Of a DNA stretch of 64,000 nt, positions 52,468 to 61,695 are shown piece after piece. The translations under genes and the position numbers were made by a program. This DNA comes from JAHEAO01 sp041633555. Its GTDB lineage: Bacteria > Pseudomonadota > Alphaproteobacteria > Rhodobacterales > Rhodobacteraceae. The notes beneath the pieces were generated by a model that made no database searches, was not told where the DNA came from, and worked only from the letters and a program-made list of their open reading frames with translations. The DNA lies in NCBI GenBank assembly GCA_041633555.1, contig JBFKFZ010000012.1, positions 1-64,000 of the forward strand. The letters are read 5' to 3'. How positions within the stretch are numbered: the stretch's first letter is position 1; each line of letters opens with the position of its first letter.

Positions 52468-54962
52468 CCGTCGACCCGGATCACCGCATTGGTCGGATCA
52501 TAGGGGCTGTCCTCGACCACCTCGGCATCCCAGAGCTGGTTCAGCATCCGCACCTTCAGCTTCTGCCCAGTCTTCGCCAGTTCCGGCTTCACATAGCCCA
52601 TGCCGATCTGCTTGCCGAAATGCACCGAATAGCCTCCCGAGGTCAGCCGCCCGACCTTCGTCCCACCATCGTAAAGCGCCTCGCGGCCCCAGGGATCGGC
52701 ATCTTCCGGCCCGTCGATCAAAAGCGTCACGCACATCGAGCGGATGCCGGTTTCCTGCATCGCCGCCTTGCCATGGAACTCCTTTTCCAGATCGACGAAC
52801 CGGTCGAGCCCCGCCTCGAGCGGCGTCGCGTCGCGGCCAAGCTCGGTGCCGAAGGCGCGATAGCTCTTTTCCTGCCGCAGCCAGTTCTGCGCCCGTGCGC
52901 CCACCAGCTTCAGCCCGTGCTTCGCGCCCGCTGCCATCAGCAGGTCCCAAAGGTAGTTCTGCATCTCGATCGGGTGATGCAATTCCCAGCCGAGCTCGCC
53001 GGTATAGGCCACCCGCACGGCGTGGACCGGGCACATCCCCAACTCGATATTGCGCATCGAAAGCCACGGGAAGCGCTTGTTCGACAGGGCCGTCGCCGGA
53101 TCGGCATCGCGGATCAGTTCCTTCAGCACATCGCGCGATTTCGGCCCGGCAATCGCGAACACCCCGTATTGCGTGGTGATGTCGTGGATATCGATATGGC
53201 CGAAATCGCCCGCCTTGTCCTCGGCCGATTTGCGTAGGTAATCGCCGTCATAGGCGGTCCAGGCCCCGGCCGAGATCAGCACATATTCGTTCTCGGCATA
53301 GCGCACGATCGTGTATTCGGTGCGCGTCGTGCCGGTCTCGGTCAGCGCATAGGTCAGGTTGATCCGGCCCACTTTCGGCAGCCGGTTGCAGGTGAACCAG
53401 TCAAGGAACGCGGTCGCCCCCGGCCCGCGCACGAGATGCTTGGTAAAGGCGGTGGCGTCGATCAGGCCGACACCCTCGCGCACGGCCTTCGCCTCGTTCA
53501 CCGCATATTGCCACCAGCCGCCACGGCGGAAACTGCGCGCGTCATGGTCGTACCCCTCGGCGGCATCCGGCGGGCCGTAATAGTTCGGCCGCTCCCAGCC
53601 GTTCACGCTTCCGAACTGCGCGCCAAGCGCCCTCTGCCGGTCATAGGCGGGGGCGGTGCGCAGGGGGCGGCAGGCTTCGCGCTCCTCATCCGGGTGATGC
53701 AGGATGAAGACGTGGGAATAGCATTCCTCGTTCTTCCGCGCCGCGTACTCGGTCGTCATCCAGTTGCCGTAGCGCTTCGGGTCAAGCGCGGCCATGTCGA
53801 TCTCGGCCTCGCCTTCGGTCATCATCTGCGCCAGGTACTTGCCGGTGCCGCCCGCCGCCGTGATGCCAAAGGAAAAGCCCTCGGCCAGCCACATGTTGCG
53901 CAGGCCCGGCGCCGGGCCGACCAGCGGGTTGCCGTCGGGCGTGTAGCAGATCGGGCCGTTGAAATCGTCCTTCAGCCCCACCTCCTCCGAGGTCGGGATG
54001 CGGTGGATCATCGACATGTATTCCTCTTCGATCCGCTCCAGATCGAGCGGGAAGAGGTCGGCCCGGAAACTCGCAGGCACGGTATGTTCGAACCGTGCAG
54101 GCGCCCCGTATTCGTAAGGCCCGAGGATCCAGCCCTTGCGTTCCTCGCGGACATACCACTTGGCATCGGCATCGCGCAGGACCGGATGCTCGGGATTGCC
54201 CGCCGCGCGCCATTCCACGAGCGCCGGATCGGGCTCGGTCACGACATACTGGTGCTCGACCGGGATCGCCGGGATCTTGATCCCCAGAAGCTTGGCGGTG
54301 CGCTGCGCATGGTTGCCGGTGGCGGTGACGACATGTTCGGCGGTGATCTCGGACTTCTCGTCCGAGGCGACGAGGTTGCCGCCCTTCTCGACCATCCTGG
54401 TGATCGACACGACCCATTCCGAGCCGGTCCAGCGATAGCCGTCGACCTGCCACTTGCGCTCGATCGTGCAGCCATGCTGGCGCGCGCCCTTGGCCATCGC
54501 CTGGGTCACATCGGCGGGGTTGATGTAGCCGTCGGTGGGGTGAAAAATCGCGCCCTTCAGATCCTCGGTCCGCACCAGTGGCCAGCGCTCCTTGATCTGC
54601 AAAGGGCTCAGCCATTCATAGGGAATGCCCACCGTCTCGGCTGTCGAGGCGTATAGCATGTATTCATCCATCCGGGCATGGGTCTGCGCCATGCGCAGGT
54701 TGCCGACCACGGCGAACCCGGCATTCAGCCCGGTCTCGGCCTCGAGGCTTTTGTAGAATTTCACCGAATAGTCGTGGATGTGGCTCGTCGCGTAACCCAT
54801 GTTGAAGAGCGGTAGCAGCCCGGCCGCGTGCCAGGTCGAACCGCTGGTCAGCTCGTCGCGCTCCAGAAGCATCGTGTCCCAGCCAGCCTTGGCCAGATGA
54901 TAGGCGATGCCCGTCCCCACGGCGCCGCCGCCGACCACCAGTGCCTTGACATGCGTTTTCAT
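52464..54962 (-). CDS. Dimethylglycine/sarcosine dehydrogenase-like FAD-THF protein
   Basis: The 832-residue protein consists of an N-terminal FAD-dependent DAO domain and a C-terminal GcvT-type folate domain. ALVVGGGAVGTGIAYHLA opens the FAD site, and SGSTWHAAGLLPLF has the histidine that is covalently bound to FAD in dimethylglycine dehydrogenase. The folate half shows ELGWELHHPIEMQ and a SGGYSVHFGKQIGMG end. Oxidative demethylation of dimethylglycine, sarcosine or a related amine should yield methylene-THF. The exact substrate is open. Start 54962 has GGAG 8 bases upstream. It is divergent from panC, whose partner PanB uses methylene-THF. Confidence 0.85.
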   Translation of the reverse strand: MKTHVKALVVGGGAVGTGIAYHLAKAGWDTMLLERDELTSGSTWHAAGLLPLFNMGYATSHIHDYSVKFYKSLEAETGLNAGFAVVGNLRMAQTHARMDEYMLYASTAETVGIPYEWLSPLQIKERWPLVRTEDLKGAIFHPTDGYINPADVTQAMAKGARQHGCTIERKWQVDGYRWTGSEWVVSITRMVEKGGNLVASDEKSEITAEHVVTATGNHAQRTAKLLGIKIPAIPVEHQYVVTEPDPALVEWRAAGNPEHPVLRDADAKWYVREERKGWILGPYEYGAPARFEHTVPASFRADLFPLDLERIEEEYMSMIHRIPTSEEVGLKDDFNGPICYTPDGNPLVGPAPGLRNMWLAEGFSFGITAAGGTGKYLAQMMTEGEAEIDMAALDPKRYGNWMTTEYAARKNEECYSHVFILHHPDEEREACRPLRTAPAYDRQRALGAQFGSVNGWERPNYYGPPDAAEGYDHDARSFRRGGWWQYAVNEAKAVREGVGLIDATAFTKHLVRGPGATAFLDWFTCNRLPKVGRINLTYALTETGTTRTEYTIVRYAENEYVLISAGAWTAYDGDYLRKSAEDKAGDFGHIDIHDITTQYGVFAIAGPKSRDVLKELIRDADPATALSNKRFPWLSMRNIELGMCPVHAVRVAYTGELGWELHHPIEMQNYLWDLLMAAGAKHGLKLVGARAQNWLRQEKSYRAFGTELGRDATPLEAGLDRFVDLEKEFHGKAAMQETGIRSMCVTLLIDGPEDADPWGREALYDGGTKVGRLTSGGYSVHFGKQIGMGYVKPELAKTGQKLKVRMLNQLWDAEVVEDSPYDPTNAVIRVDG

Positions 54963-55125
54963 TGGCCGACTCCCCCGGATTTCCGTTGCTGCGCCTAAAT
55001 TGCCGAATCCGGCCGCAAAGGGAAAGTAAGAGCCGACCCAACATGGCGCGAAACCGACAGCAGGCGAATGCTTGCCCCGCAAAAGACGCGGTCGTATAGA
55101 TCGTGTGACTGCATCAGGGGGTGCC
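54963..55125. promoter_or_regulatory. Divergent dmgdh-like / panC promoter region
   Basis: This 163-base spacer must carry promoters for the leftward dehydrogenase and the rightward panC-panB operon. No distinct operator was seen. Confidence 0.4.
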
Positions 55126-55986
55126 ATGAAAGTCTGCAAGTCCAAGGCACATCTGCGCGCAGCCCTCGCAGCCTTCCGTAAATCGGGCGATACGATCGGC
55201 CTCGTGCCGACGATGGGCTATCTGCATGACGGCCACATGTCGCTGGTGCGCGCCGCGACCGCCGACTGCGACCGGGTCGTGGTGTCGATTTTCGTCAACC
55301 CGACCCAGTTCGGCCCGAAAGAGGATCTGGCCAGCTATCCCAGCGACACCGAGCGCGACCTCGAGATGCTGCATGCCGCCGGGGTTGACCTCGTCTTCAT
55401 GCCCAGCCCCGAAGAGATGTATTACCCCGACAAACAGACCATCGTCGAGACGACAGAGCTCTCGGGCATGCTGATCGGCAAGCTGCGCCCCGGCCATTTC
55501 CGCGGCGTGGCGACGGTGGTAACGAAACTCCTTAATATCACCCAGCCCGACCGCGCCTTCTTCGGCAAGAAGGACTATCAGCAGCTGCGCGTGATCAAGA
55601 CCATGGTCCGCGACCTCGATATGCCGGTCCGGATCATCGGCGTGCCGACCGTGCGCGAAGCCGACGGGCTCGCCATGTCCTCGCGCAATGTCCGTCTGAC
55701 GCCCGAGGACCGGCGGGCCGCACCGGTGCTCAGCCAGGCGCTGTCGCTGGCCGACAGCCTCGTCGCCGAGGGCATAACTGCCAAACAGCTCGAGCGCGAG
55801 GTCCGCGACCGGATCGACGCAGAGCCGCGCGCCAACGTGCAATCGGTCGATGTGCGCGACGCCGAGACGCTGGCCACGGTCTCGGGCCAGATCACCGCAC
55901 CCGTGGTCGTGCTGCTTGCGGTCCGGTTCGGCGATGTCCTACTGATAGACCAACGCGTTGTTTCCCCACAGAAAGGCCCGAGATGA
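55126..55986 (+). CDS. panC: Pantothenate synthetase
   Basis: The enzyme joins pantoate and beta-alanine with ATP to make pantothenate, the vitamin part of CoA. The 286-residue protein shows PTMGYLHDGHMSLV, with the HxGH ATP-binding motif, FGPKEDLASYP, KLRPGHFRGVATVV, FFGKKDYQQL and the KMSKS-like MSSRNVRL. The start at 55126 is chosen over upstream codons because the conserved fold starts there. Its stop overlaps panB (ATGA). Confidence 0.95.
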   Translation: MKVCKSKAHLRAALAAFRKSGDTIGLVPTMGYLHDGHMSLVRAATADCDRVVVSIFVNPTQFGPKEDLASYPSDTERDLEMLHAAGVDLVFMPSPEEMYYPDKQTIVETTELSGMLIGKLRPGHFRGVATVVTKLLNITQPDRAFFGKKDYQQLRVIKTMVRDLDMPVRIIGVPTVREADGLAMSSRNVRLTPEDRRAAPVLSQALSLADSLVAEGITAKQLEREVRDRIDAEPRANVQSVDVRDAETLATVSGQITAPVVVLLAVRFGDVLLIDQRVVSPQKGPR

Positions 55987-56798
55987 GCACCGAAGCGCAA
56001 AAGCCCGTCCGCCGCATCACCGCGCCGCAGATCACCGCGATGAAGGGCGGCGACCCGATCGTCTCGCTCACCTCCTACCACGCCCATACCGCCGCCATCG
56101 TCGACCGCTACGCCGATTTCATCCTCGTCGGCGACAGCCTCGGCATGGTCATGCATGGCATGGAAACCACCGTCGGCGTGCCCCTCGACCTGATGATCAT
56201 GCATGGCAAGGCGGTGGTGCGCGGCACCAAGCGGGCGCTGATCGTCGTCGACATGCCCTTCGGCACCTACGAGGAATCGCCGAAAGCCGCCTTCCGCAAC
56301 GCCGCCAAGATCCTCAAGGAAACCGGCTGCGGTGCGGTCAAGCTCGAAGGCGGCGAGCGCATGGCCGAGACCGTGCATTTCCTCGTCCAACGCGGCGTGC
56401 CGGTGATGGGTCATGTCGGCCTGACCCCGCAGGCAAGCCTGACGATGGGCGGCTTCAAGACGCAGGGCCGCGAGGAAGAGACCTGGCCGATCCATATCGA
56501 GGATGCCAGGGCCATCGCCGACGCCGGCGCCTTCTCGATGGTCGTCGAAGGCGTCGTCGAACCCTTGGCCCGCAAGATCACCGACGCCGTCGGGATCCCC
56601 ACCATCGGCATCGGCGCATCGGTCGATTGCGACGGCCAGATCCTCGTGCTCGAGGACATGCTCGGCCTCAACCCGAAACCGCCAAAATTCGTCAAGGTCT
56701 ATGGCGCGCTCGCCGCCGAGATCGAGGGTTCCGTCAGGACCTATGCCGAAGAGGTCCGCAACCGCAGTTTCCCGACCGACGCCCAGACCTACCGCTAA
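55983..56798 (+). CDS. panB: 3-Methyl-2-oxobutanoate hydroxymethyltransferase
   Basis: This enzyme adds a hydroxymethyl group from methylene-THF to alpha-ketoisovalerate, the first step of pantothenate synthesis. The 271-residue TIM barrel carries SLTSYHAHTAAIVDRY, VGDSLGMVMHGMETT, GHVGLTPQASLTMGGFK and a metal-binding Asp in VVDMPFGTYEES. It is translationally coupled to panC. The 123 bases downstream hold no clear terminator before the HisA-like gene. Confidence 0.95.
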   Translation: MSTEAQKPVRRITAPQITAMKGGDPIVSLTSYHAHTAAIVDRYADFILVGDSLGMVMHGMETTVGVPLDLMIMHGKAVVRGTKRALIVVDMPFGTYEESPKAAFRNAAKILKETGCGAVKLEGGERMAETVHFLVQRGVPVMGHVGLTPQASLTMGGFKTQGREEETWPIHIEDARAIADAGAFSMVVEGVVEPLARKITDAVGIPTIGIGASVDCDGQILVLEDMLGLNPKPPKFVKVYGALAAEIEGSVRTYAEEVRNRSFPTDAQTYR

Positions 56799-56921
56799 CC
56801 CCCCCGCCCTCCCCTCGGTTCGGTCGACTTAAAGCCCCCCGAAACCCCCATTGCGCGAAACCGGCGGCGCGGGCGCGGCTTTTGTGCTATGGTTCTTCAA
56901 GGAATCCCCCGGAGAACCGCC

Positions 56922-57665
56922 ATGCTACTGTTTCCCGCTATCGAACTGCACAACGGCCAATGCGTCAGCCTCTACCGCGGCCGCATCGAAGAGCCCGAGA
57001 TCTGGCAAGTCAAACCGGCTGAGATGGCGCGCAGCTTCGCCAAGGCCGGGGCGGACTGGATCCACGTCACCGATTTCGACGCCATTCAGGACAAGGAAAA
57101 CAACGCAGCACTGGTACAGGACCTCATCGACCATTCCGGCGCCTCGATCCAGCTCGCCGGTGGGTTCAGATCGGTCCACCGCATCGCCGAATGGATCGAC
57201 CGGGGCGCGGCACGGATCGTGGTCGGCACGCTGGCGATCTTCCAGCCCGACCTCGTGAAGAAGGCCGCCAAGCTCTATCCCGACCAGATCGTGATCGCGG
57301 TCGATATCTTGCAGGGCAACGTCATGAGCCATGGCTGGCGCAAACCCAGCGCGATCACGCCCGAAGACTTCATCCAGACCTACGAAAAGGACCCGATCGC
57401 GGGCTTCGTCGTCACCGATATCGACGCCCATGTCGGCGATGCCGAGGATGTACTTTCGCTCATCACCCGGCTCGCAGGCATCGCCAAGGCTCCGGTGATC
57501 GCGCGCGGCTACTGCACCAAAATCGACGACCTGTCGCGGCTGAAATACGTGCCGCATGTCGCCGGCGCCATCGTTGGACGCGCCTTCTTCGACCATTCGA
57601 TCGACTTTGCCGAAGCGCTGACCCTCGCCAAGCAGCCGCTCGAGGAAACCGCCTCCTTCGCCTGA
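56922..57665 (+). CDS. Divergent HisA/HisF-type TIM-barrel protein
   Basis: The 247-residue protein follows the HisA layout: FPAIELHNGQCVSLYRG, WIHVTDFDAI, LAGGFRSVHRIAEWI, ARIVVGTLAIF, IAVDILQGNV and AGAIVGRAFF. It departs at key places: the first catalytic Asp (PAIDL in HisA) is Glu8, and the later GG loop reads VIARGY rather than SGG. It is more likely a paralogue with a changed substrate than the histidine-pathway HisA, though the latter cannot be excluded. GGAG lies 7 bases before the chosen ATG. It is downstream of panB and convergent with the broken hydrolase. Confidence 0.72.
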   Translation: MLLFPAIELHNGQCVSLYRGRIEEPEIWQVKPAEMARSFAKAGADWIHVTDFDAIQDKENNAALVQDLIDHSGASIQLAGGFRSVHRIAEWIDRGAARIVVGTLAIFQPDLVKKAAKLYPDQIVIAVDILQGNVMSHGWRKPSAITPEDFIQTYEKDPIAGFVVTDIDAHVGDAEDVLSLITRLAGIAKAPVIARGYCTKIDDLSRLKYVPHVAGAIVGRAFFDHSIDFAEALTLAKQPLEETASFA

Positions 57666-57684
57666 TACCACCAGACACCGGGGA

Positions 57685-58294
57685 TCAGCCGCGCAGATGC
57701 GCGACCGTGCGGCCCAGGGCCAGCCGCGCCGCGTCCGCGTCCCAGGAATCCCGCCGCGCGCATTCGGCAAACCAGTGTGACGTGCCCGGATAATCGAACG
57801 CGTCGTAGGGCCGCCCCGGCCTCGGCGATCGCTCGCTCCATCCCGCGCCGCAAAGCCGGGCTGACCCAACTGTCTTGCTCCGCGAAATGCGCCAGATAGG
57901 CTGACCGGCTGTCGCCGAACCCGCCGCCGCGCGCCGCATAGTAAAGCACGGTCGCGGCGATCCGGTATTCCGGCCGCTGCGACAGCCAGACAGCCCAATG
58001 TCCGCCCATCGAAAACCCGACGACGCCGACCGGCCCACCGGCGATATCGCGCAGCTCGCCCAGATTTCGGCCAAGCGTCTTGTAGATCGGTTACTTGCGC
58101 GGCGCGGCCCGCAATTGTCGTGCGGCGGTCTCGGTATCGGCGGTCTTGCCCTCAAACAAATCCGCCAGCCCGATCACGAACCCCGCCTTTGCCAGTGCCT
58201 GCCCGAACGCCTCGAATGACCGGGTCAGGCCCCACCAGGAATGGATCACCAGGACGCCGCCACCCGTGGCGCTGGCCGAGCCCAAGACCTTCAT
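57685..58294 (-). pseudogene. Dienelactone hydrolase-family pseudogene
   Basis: The homology starts at MKVLGSASATGGGVLVIHSWWG and continues LADLFEGKTADTET. It is interrupted by a TAA at 58091-58093, resumes in the same frame with IYKTLGRNLGEL and GFSMGGHWAVWLS (the catalytic nucleophile is Ser-like in GFSMGG, where dienelactone hydrolase has Cys), and then shifts frame near 57810-57830 to read RPYDAFDYPGTSHWFAE. The original start overlapped the stop of the upstream capsule-type gene as ATGA. Two lesions make a functional protein unlikely; a sequencing error could explain only one of them. Confidence 0.83.
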
Positions 58295-59259
58295 CGCACG
58301 CGCTCCGCGATCCGCGCCAGCAGCCGGTCGCCGAAATCCTCGCGCTGCGGCTCCAGGCAATGGCCTTCCAGAAACCACCAAAGGTATTTCTCGTAGGCGA
58401 AGCGCGCCATCACCTCCGGCCCGTGCCGCACCGCCTCGGCCAGGTCGCGCGGGCTGCGCGGCGTCAGCGTCGCATGCCAGAAATCCGAGCGCGCGCAGGT
58501 GATCACCGGCTTGCGCTGCATCAGCGCCTCGAACCCGGCGGCGGAGTTCTGCGTCACAACCACCCGTGCCGCCTGGTTCAGATCATGCACGCTGGCATCG
58601 CTGATCCGGACATTCGGACAGGCCTCGGCAACCTCCCCGATCCGCCGCTCGGCCGCACGGCTCTGGCCGGGATGCGGTTTGACATAGACCAGACCCTTGG
58701 CCGCGGCCGCCGTGGTGCGGATCATTTCCTCGGTCGTCAGATGGTGCGGCGCATCGGCCAGCGCCTCGATCTCCTGGCAGAAGATCACGGCATCGGCCGG
58801 CTCCAGCCAGTCCTCGACCAGCGCGGGCTGCGGTATCCTTGAAACATTCTCGCGCAGCATGTAGCCCGCGACCCCGTTGAAGAAATACTCCGCCGCCGCT
58901 CCATCAACGCTGTCGGGATCGAACCGGGCCCGCCTGATCGATGACCGCCAATGCACCCCTTCCGGGTCGAAATACCAGAAGCCCCAGACATAGGCCGGCG
59001 TCGCATGCAGCCTGTTGCGCCCCGCCGCCGGTTCGTTCCCGACAACTATGTTCACATGGCCCTGCTGCAGAAGCACGTCCGAGGAGCTGCTGCCCAGTGA
59101 CACAAGCCGCGTAGTGATCCCTGCGTCGGTCAGGCGCTCTGAAAGCATGGCGAAGAAATCAACCTGCCCGTCGCGGATCGCGCCATGCCAATGGCCACCG
59201 GCATGCAGCACAACCGTCGGGCTCGTCCCGCCCGGATGCTCTGCTTCGTGATCGTCCAT
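58291..59259 (-). CDS. Capsule-polysaccharide-type protein
   Basis: The 322-residue protein resembles the capsule synthesis/export family (KpsC/KpsS-like) of Kdo-type glycosyltransferases. Visible signatures are GLVYVKPHPGQSRAAERRI, ARVVVTQNSAAGFEALMQRK and VITCARSDFWHATL. No signal peptide or membrane helix is present, so action in the cytosol is likely. It stands alone without other capsule genes. Start at 59259 was chosen because GGAGG lies 5 bases upstream; the longer frame is not supported. Translation may be coupled to the broken hydrolase downstream. Confidence 0.7.
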   Translation of the reverse strand: MDDHEAEHPGGTSPTVVLHAGGHWHGAIRDGQVDFFAMLSERLTDAGITTRLVSLGSSSSDVLLQQGHVNIVVGNEPAAGRNRLHATPAYVWGFWYFDPEGVHWRSSIRRARFDPDSVDGAAAEYFFNGVAGYMLRENVSRIPQPALVEDWLEPADAVIFCQEIEALADAPHHLTTEEMIRTTAAAAKGLVYVKPHPGQSRAAERRIGEVAEACPNVRISDASVHDLNQAARVVVTQNSAAGFEALMQRKPVITCARSDFWHATLTPRSPRDLAEAVRHGPEVMARFAYEKYLWWFLEGHCLEPQREDFGDRLLARIAERVR

Positions 59260-59456
59260 TCCGCCTCCCTTTGGCGTGCCCTTCTGCGGCATTTTCCGCG
59301 CGTTGGCAACGCCCTCGCCGCGTCAGCCCGCACCCTTGCAAGGCAATAATCCGCGCCTCACCCATTGGTGACATGAATCGGGAAATCCCTCACGCGGGCT
59401 TGCTTTGTTCGCGAGCGGCCTCTGGTCTTACCTTATGGGGACAGAGGAGACACCCG

Positions 59457-59987
59457 ATGACCCAATTCCCGATCACAAGACGCGGCTTCATGCGCACCGG
59501 CCTTGCCTCCGGCGCCCTGATGACCGGAGCAGCTGCCGGGGCCACCGATGCGGCGAGCGACGCCTTCACCTACGAGGTCACCCGCACCGAGGAAGACTGG
59601 AAGGCCCGGCTGACGGATGACGAATACGACATCCTGCGCAAGGGCTCGACTGAGCTGCCCAAGACCAGCCAGCTCTGGAACGAGACCGCTAACGGCAGCT
59701 ATGCCTGCAAGGGCTGCGACCTGCACAATTACGACGCCAACTGGAAGGTCGTGCTCGACAAGGGCTGGGCCTTCTTCCACCACAGCGTGCCGAATTCGGT
59801 GCTGACCGGCATCGACGGCCCGGTTCCGGCTTACGGCTCGGAGCCGAGCACGACCGGACCGGGCGCGATGATCGAGGCGCATTGCCGCCGCTGCGGCAGC
59901 CATCTCGGCCACATCGTCTATGTCGAGAACAAACTGCTGCATTGCATCAACGGCGCCAGCCTCACCTTCACGCCGGTCGAGGCCTAG
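59457..59987 (+). CDS. msrB: Peptide-methionine (R)-S-oxide reductase, Tat-exported
   Basis: The 176-residue MsrB reduces methionine-R-sulfoxide in proteins. The N terminus has TRRGFMRTGLASGAL, a twin-arginine-type signal, so the enzyme is probably periplasmic. Zinc is bound by CKGC and CRRCG, and the catalytic Cys is in LLHCINGASLTF. AGAGGAGA lies eight bases before the ATG. It is monocistronic and divergent from the capsule-type gene. Confidence 0.93.
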   Translation: MTQFPITRRGFMRTGLASGALMTGAAAGATDAASDAFTYEVTRTEEDWKARLTDDEYDILRKGSTELPKTSQLWNETANGSYACKGCDLHNYDANWKVVLDKGWAFFHHSVPNSVLTGIDGPVPAYGSEPSTTGPGAMIEAHCRRCGSHLGHIVYVENKLLHCINGASLTFTPVEA

Positions 59988-60011
59988 GCCACCACCCGCC
60001 CGGCGCTGCTC

Positions 60012-60037
60012 AAGCCCGCGATCCGGCTTCCGGGCTT
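60012..60037 (+). terminator. Weak hairpin after msrB
   Basis: AAGCCCG and CGGGCTT form a 7-bp stem with a 12-base loop, 25 bases past the msrB stop. There is no T-run, so termination is uncertain. Confidence 0.4.
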
Positions 60038-60117
60038 GCGGTCTTGCAGTAAGGCTTTCTTGATCAGTTTCTCGCAAGATCCTCCGCGAATCCGGATCAA
60101 TTTGGGATCGCCCCGCG

Positions 60118-61407
60118 ATGGCTACATATACAATTGGTTCCAGCACCAAGACCACGCCTGGACCGGGAGAGATCAAGCCCGGGACCAGAGTACAAGTCAA
60201 TGACGGCGACATCTTTATCATCGATTCCACCGTCGACGTGAGCACCGGCTTCGTTGCCGCGGGCGGCGTTCCTGCCGATTTCGACGTCATCATCAATGGC
60301 ACGAACACCCACAGCCTCGATCTTACGTTTTCGGGCCATTTGACGCCAAGCATTTCCGTCGCCGACAACGCCGACGCGTCAAAATTCAAGATCGCCGCCT
60401 CCCGCGCGGATGCGGTCAACTTCTCGGTCGGCAACAACGTTCAGTTTGGCCAATATGTTGGATCTGCGACCGGATCCGAGACGATCGATATCGGCAACAA
60501 CTTCACGACGACTAAGGACTGGTATACCGCAGGCGGCAACAACAGCATCGCCATCGGCAATGACGAGACGTTTCATTCTCTCAATGCGGGCGCCGGTCCC
60601 GACAGCCTGAGATTGGGCGACAACACGACTGCCCACATCATCACTACCGGTGCCGGAAATGACACGATCTACCTGGGGAAAGATGCAAAACTCTCTGGAA
60701 TCGACGGCGGGTCCGAGATCGACACTTCCAACACCCAGACAACCGGCTTTCACACGAGAAACATCGAAGCCATCGACGTCGTCTGCTACGCCCCCGGCAC
60801 CCTTTTCGACACGCCGGACGGCTCGCGCGCGGTCGAGGATCTGCAGGTGGGCGATCTTGTCATGACGATCGACAACGGCCCGCAGCCGATCCGCTGGGCC
60901 CGCAGCGGGACCTTGCCGCCGGACGACGACGCCGACACAATCCCGGTGCCGATCGGTGCCGGCGCGCTGGCGCCCGGAATCCCCGAGCGTGACCTGGTCG
61001 TGTCGCCGCAGCATCGGATCCTGGTCGGCAGGGGGCAGCTGCCCGGCAAGTTCGGGGCCGAGGCCTTTGCCCCCGCCAAAGCGCTGACCTCGCTGCGCGG
61101 CATCCGGCACATGAACGGCAAGCGGAACATAAGCTGGGTCCATTTCGCCTGCAAACGGCACGAGGTGGTCGTGGCCAATGGCTGCCTGTTGGAATCGCTT
61201 CTGAACGGCCCGCCCGCCCGAGAATGCATGACCGTCGGCGCGGTCCGGCGCCAGCTCAAGCAGGCCGGCAAGGCCAAGGCAGACAACGTGGCGGCGGAGA
61301 TCCGGCAATGGGACCTCGATTTGGCCTTCGAAGAGTACGAGGCCGACCGCCTGCGAGACGCAAGGTCCGCAATGCAGGGCTGGAACCGCGACCGCGGGGT
61401 CGTCTAG
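60118..61407 (+). CDS. Hint-domain protein 3 with Gly/Asp-rich N-terminal repeats
   Basis: The 429-residue protein has an N-terminal part of about 220 residues rich in Gly, Asn, Asp and Thr. Repeated short units such as GNNVQFGQYVG, IGNNFTTTKD, AGAGPDSLRLG, GAGNDTIYLG and GGSEIDTSN resemble degenerate RTX/beta-roll calcium-binding repeats. The Hint domain begins VVCYAPGTLFDTPDG with the nucleophile cysteine and continues with VGDLVMTID, LVVSPQHRILVG, and HEVVVANGCLLESLL. The organisation matches secreted Rhodobacterales proteins that are thought to self-process. No N-terminal signal is seen, which fits type I export. Confidence 0.82.
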   Translation: MATYTIGSSTKTTPGPGEIKPGTRVQVNDGDIFIIDSTVDVSTGFVAAGGVPADFDVIINGTNTHSLDLTFSGHLTPSISVADNADASKFKIAASRADAVNFSVGNNVQFGQYVGSATGSETIDIGNNFTTTKDWYTAGGNNSIAIGNDETFHSLNAGAGPDSLRLGDNTTAHIITTGAGNDTIYLGKDAKLSGIDGGSEIDTSNTQTTGFHTRNIEAIDVVCYAPGTLFDTPDGSRAVEDLQVGDLVMTIDNGPQPIRWARSGTLPPDDDADTIPVPIGAGALAPGIPERDLVVSPQHRILVGRGQLPGKFGAEAFAPAKALTSLRGIRHMNGKRNISWVHFACKRHEVVVANGCLLESLLNGPPARECMTVGAVRRQLKQAGKAKADNVAAEIRQWDLDLAFEEYEADRLRDARSAMQGWNRDRGVV

Positions 61408-61695
61408 CGCCCCCGACCGCCCGCGCCCGCGGAAAAAGGCACCGGCCAATGCGCCGCTCAACTTGGCGGGGCGCTGCCATGCCGCCCGGCATTCCGCCGC
61501 CGACCACACCATTTGCCGCTCTTGTGTCGCGATGGCCTTTGTCGCATGCTGGCAGGACACTGAGACCGATCGGAACACCACGTCAAACTTTTTCATTCCC
61601 GGGGCGTTTCACTCGGCCGAAAGCCCCCGAACACCGTGGAAGCCAAGAGGCGAAAACCCTAGAATGACCCGAGCGCTTCGATCTCCGGTGGCGAC
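61408..61695 (+). other. Spacer before the split sensor kinase
   Basis: This 288-base gap has no convincing coding sequence. A GC-rich imperfect hairpin near 61453-61477 might end the Hint transcript. The AT content rises towards 61590 (AACTTTTTCATT), which could be a promoter for the kinase. Confidence 0.35.
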
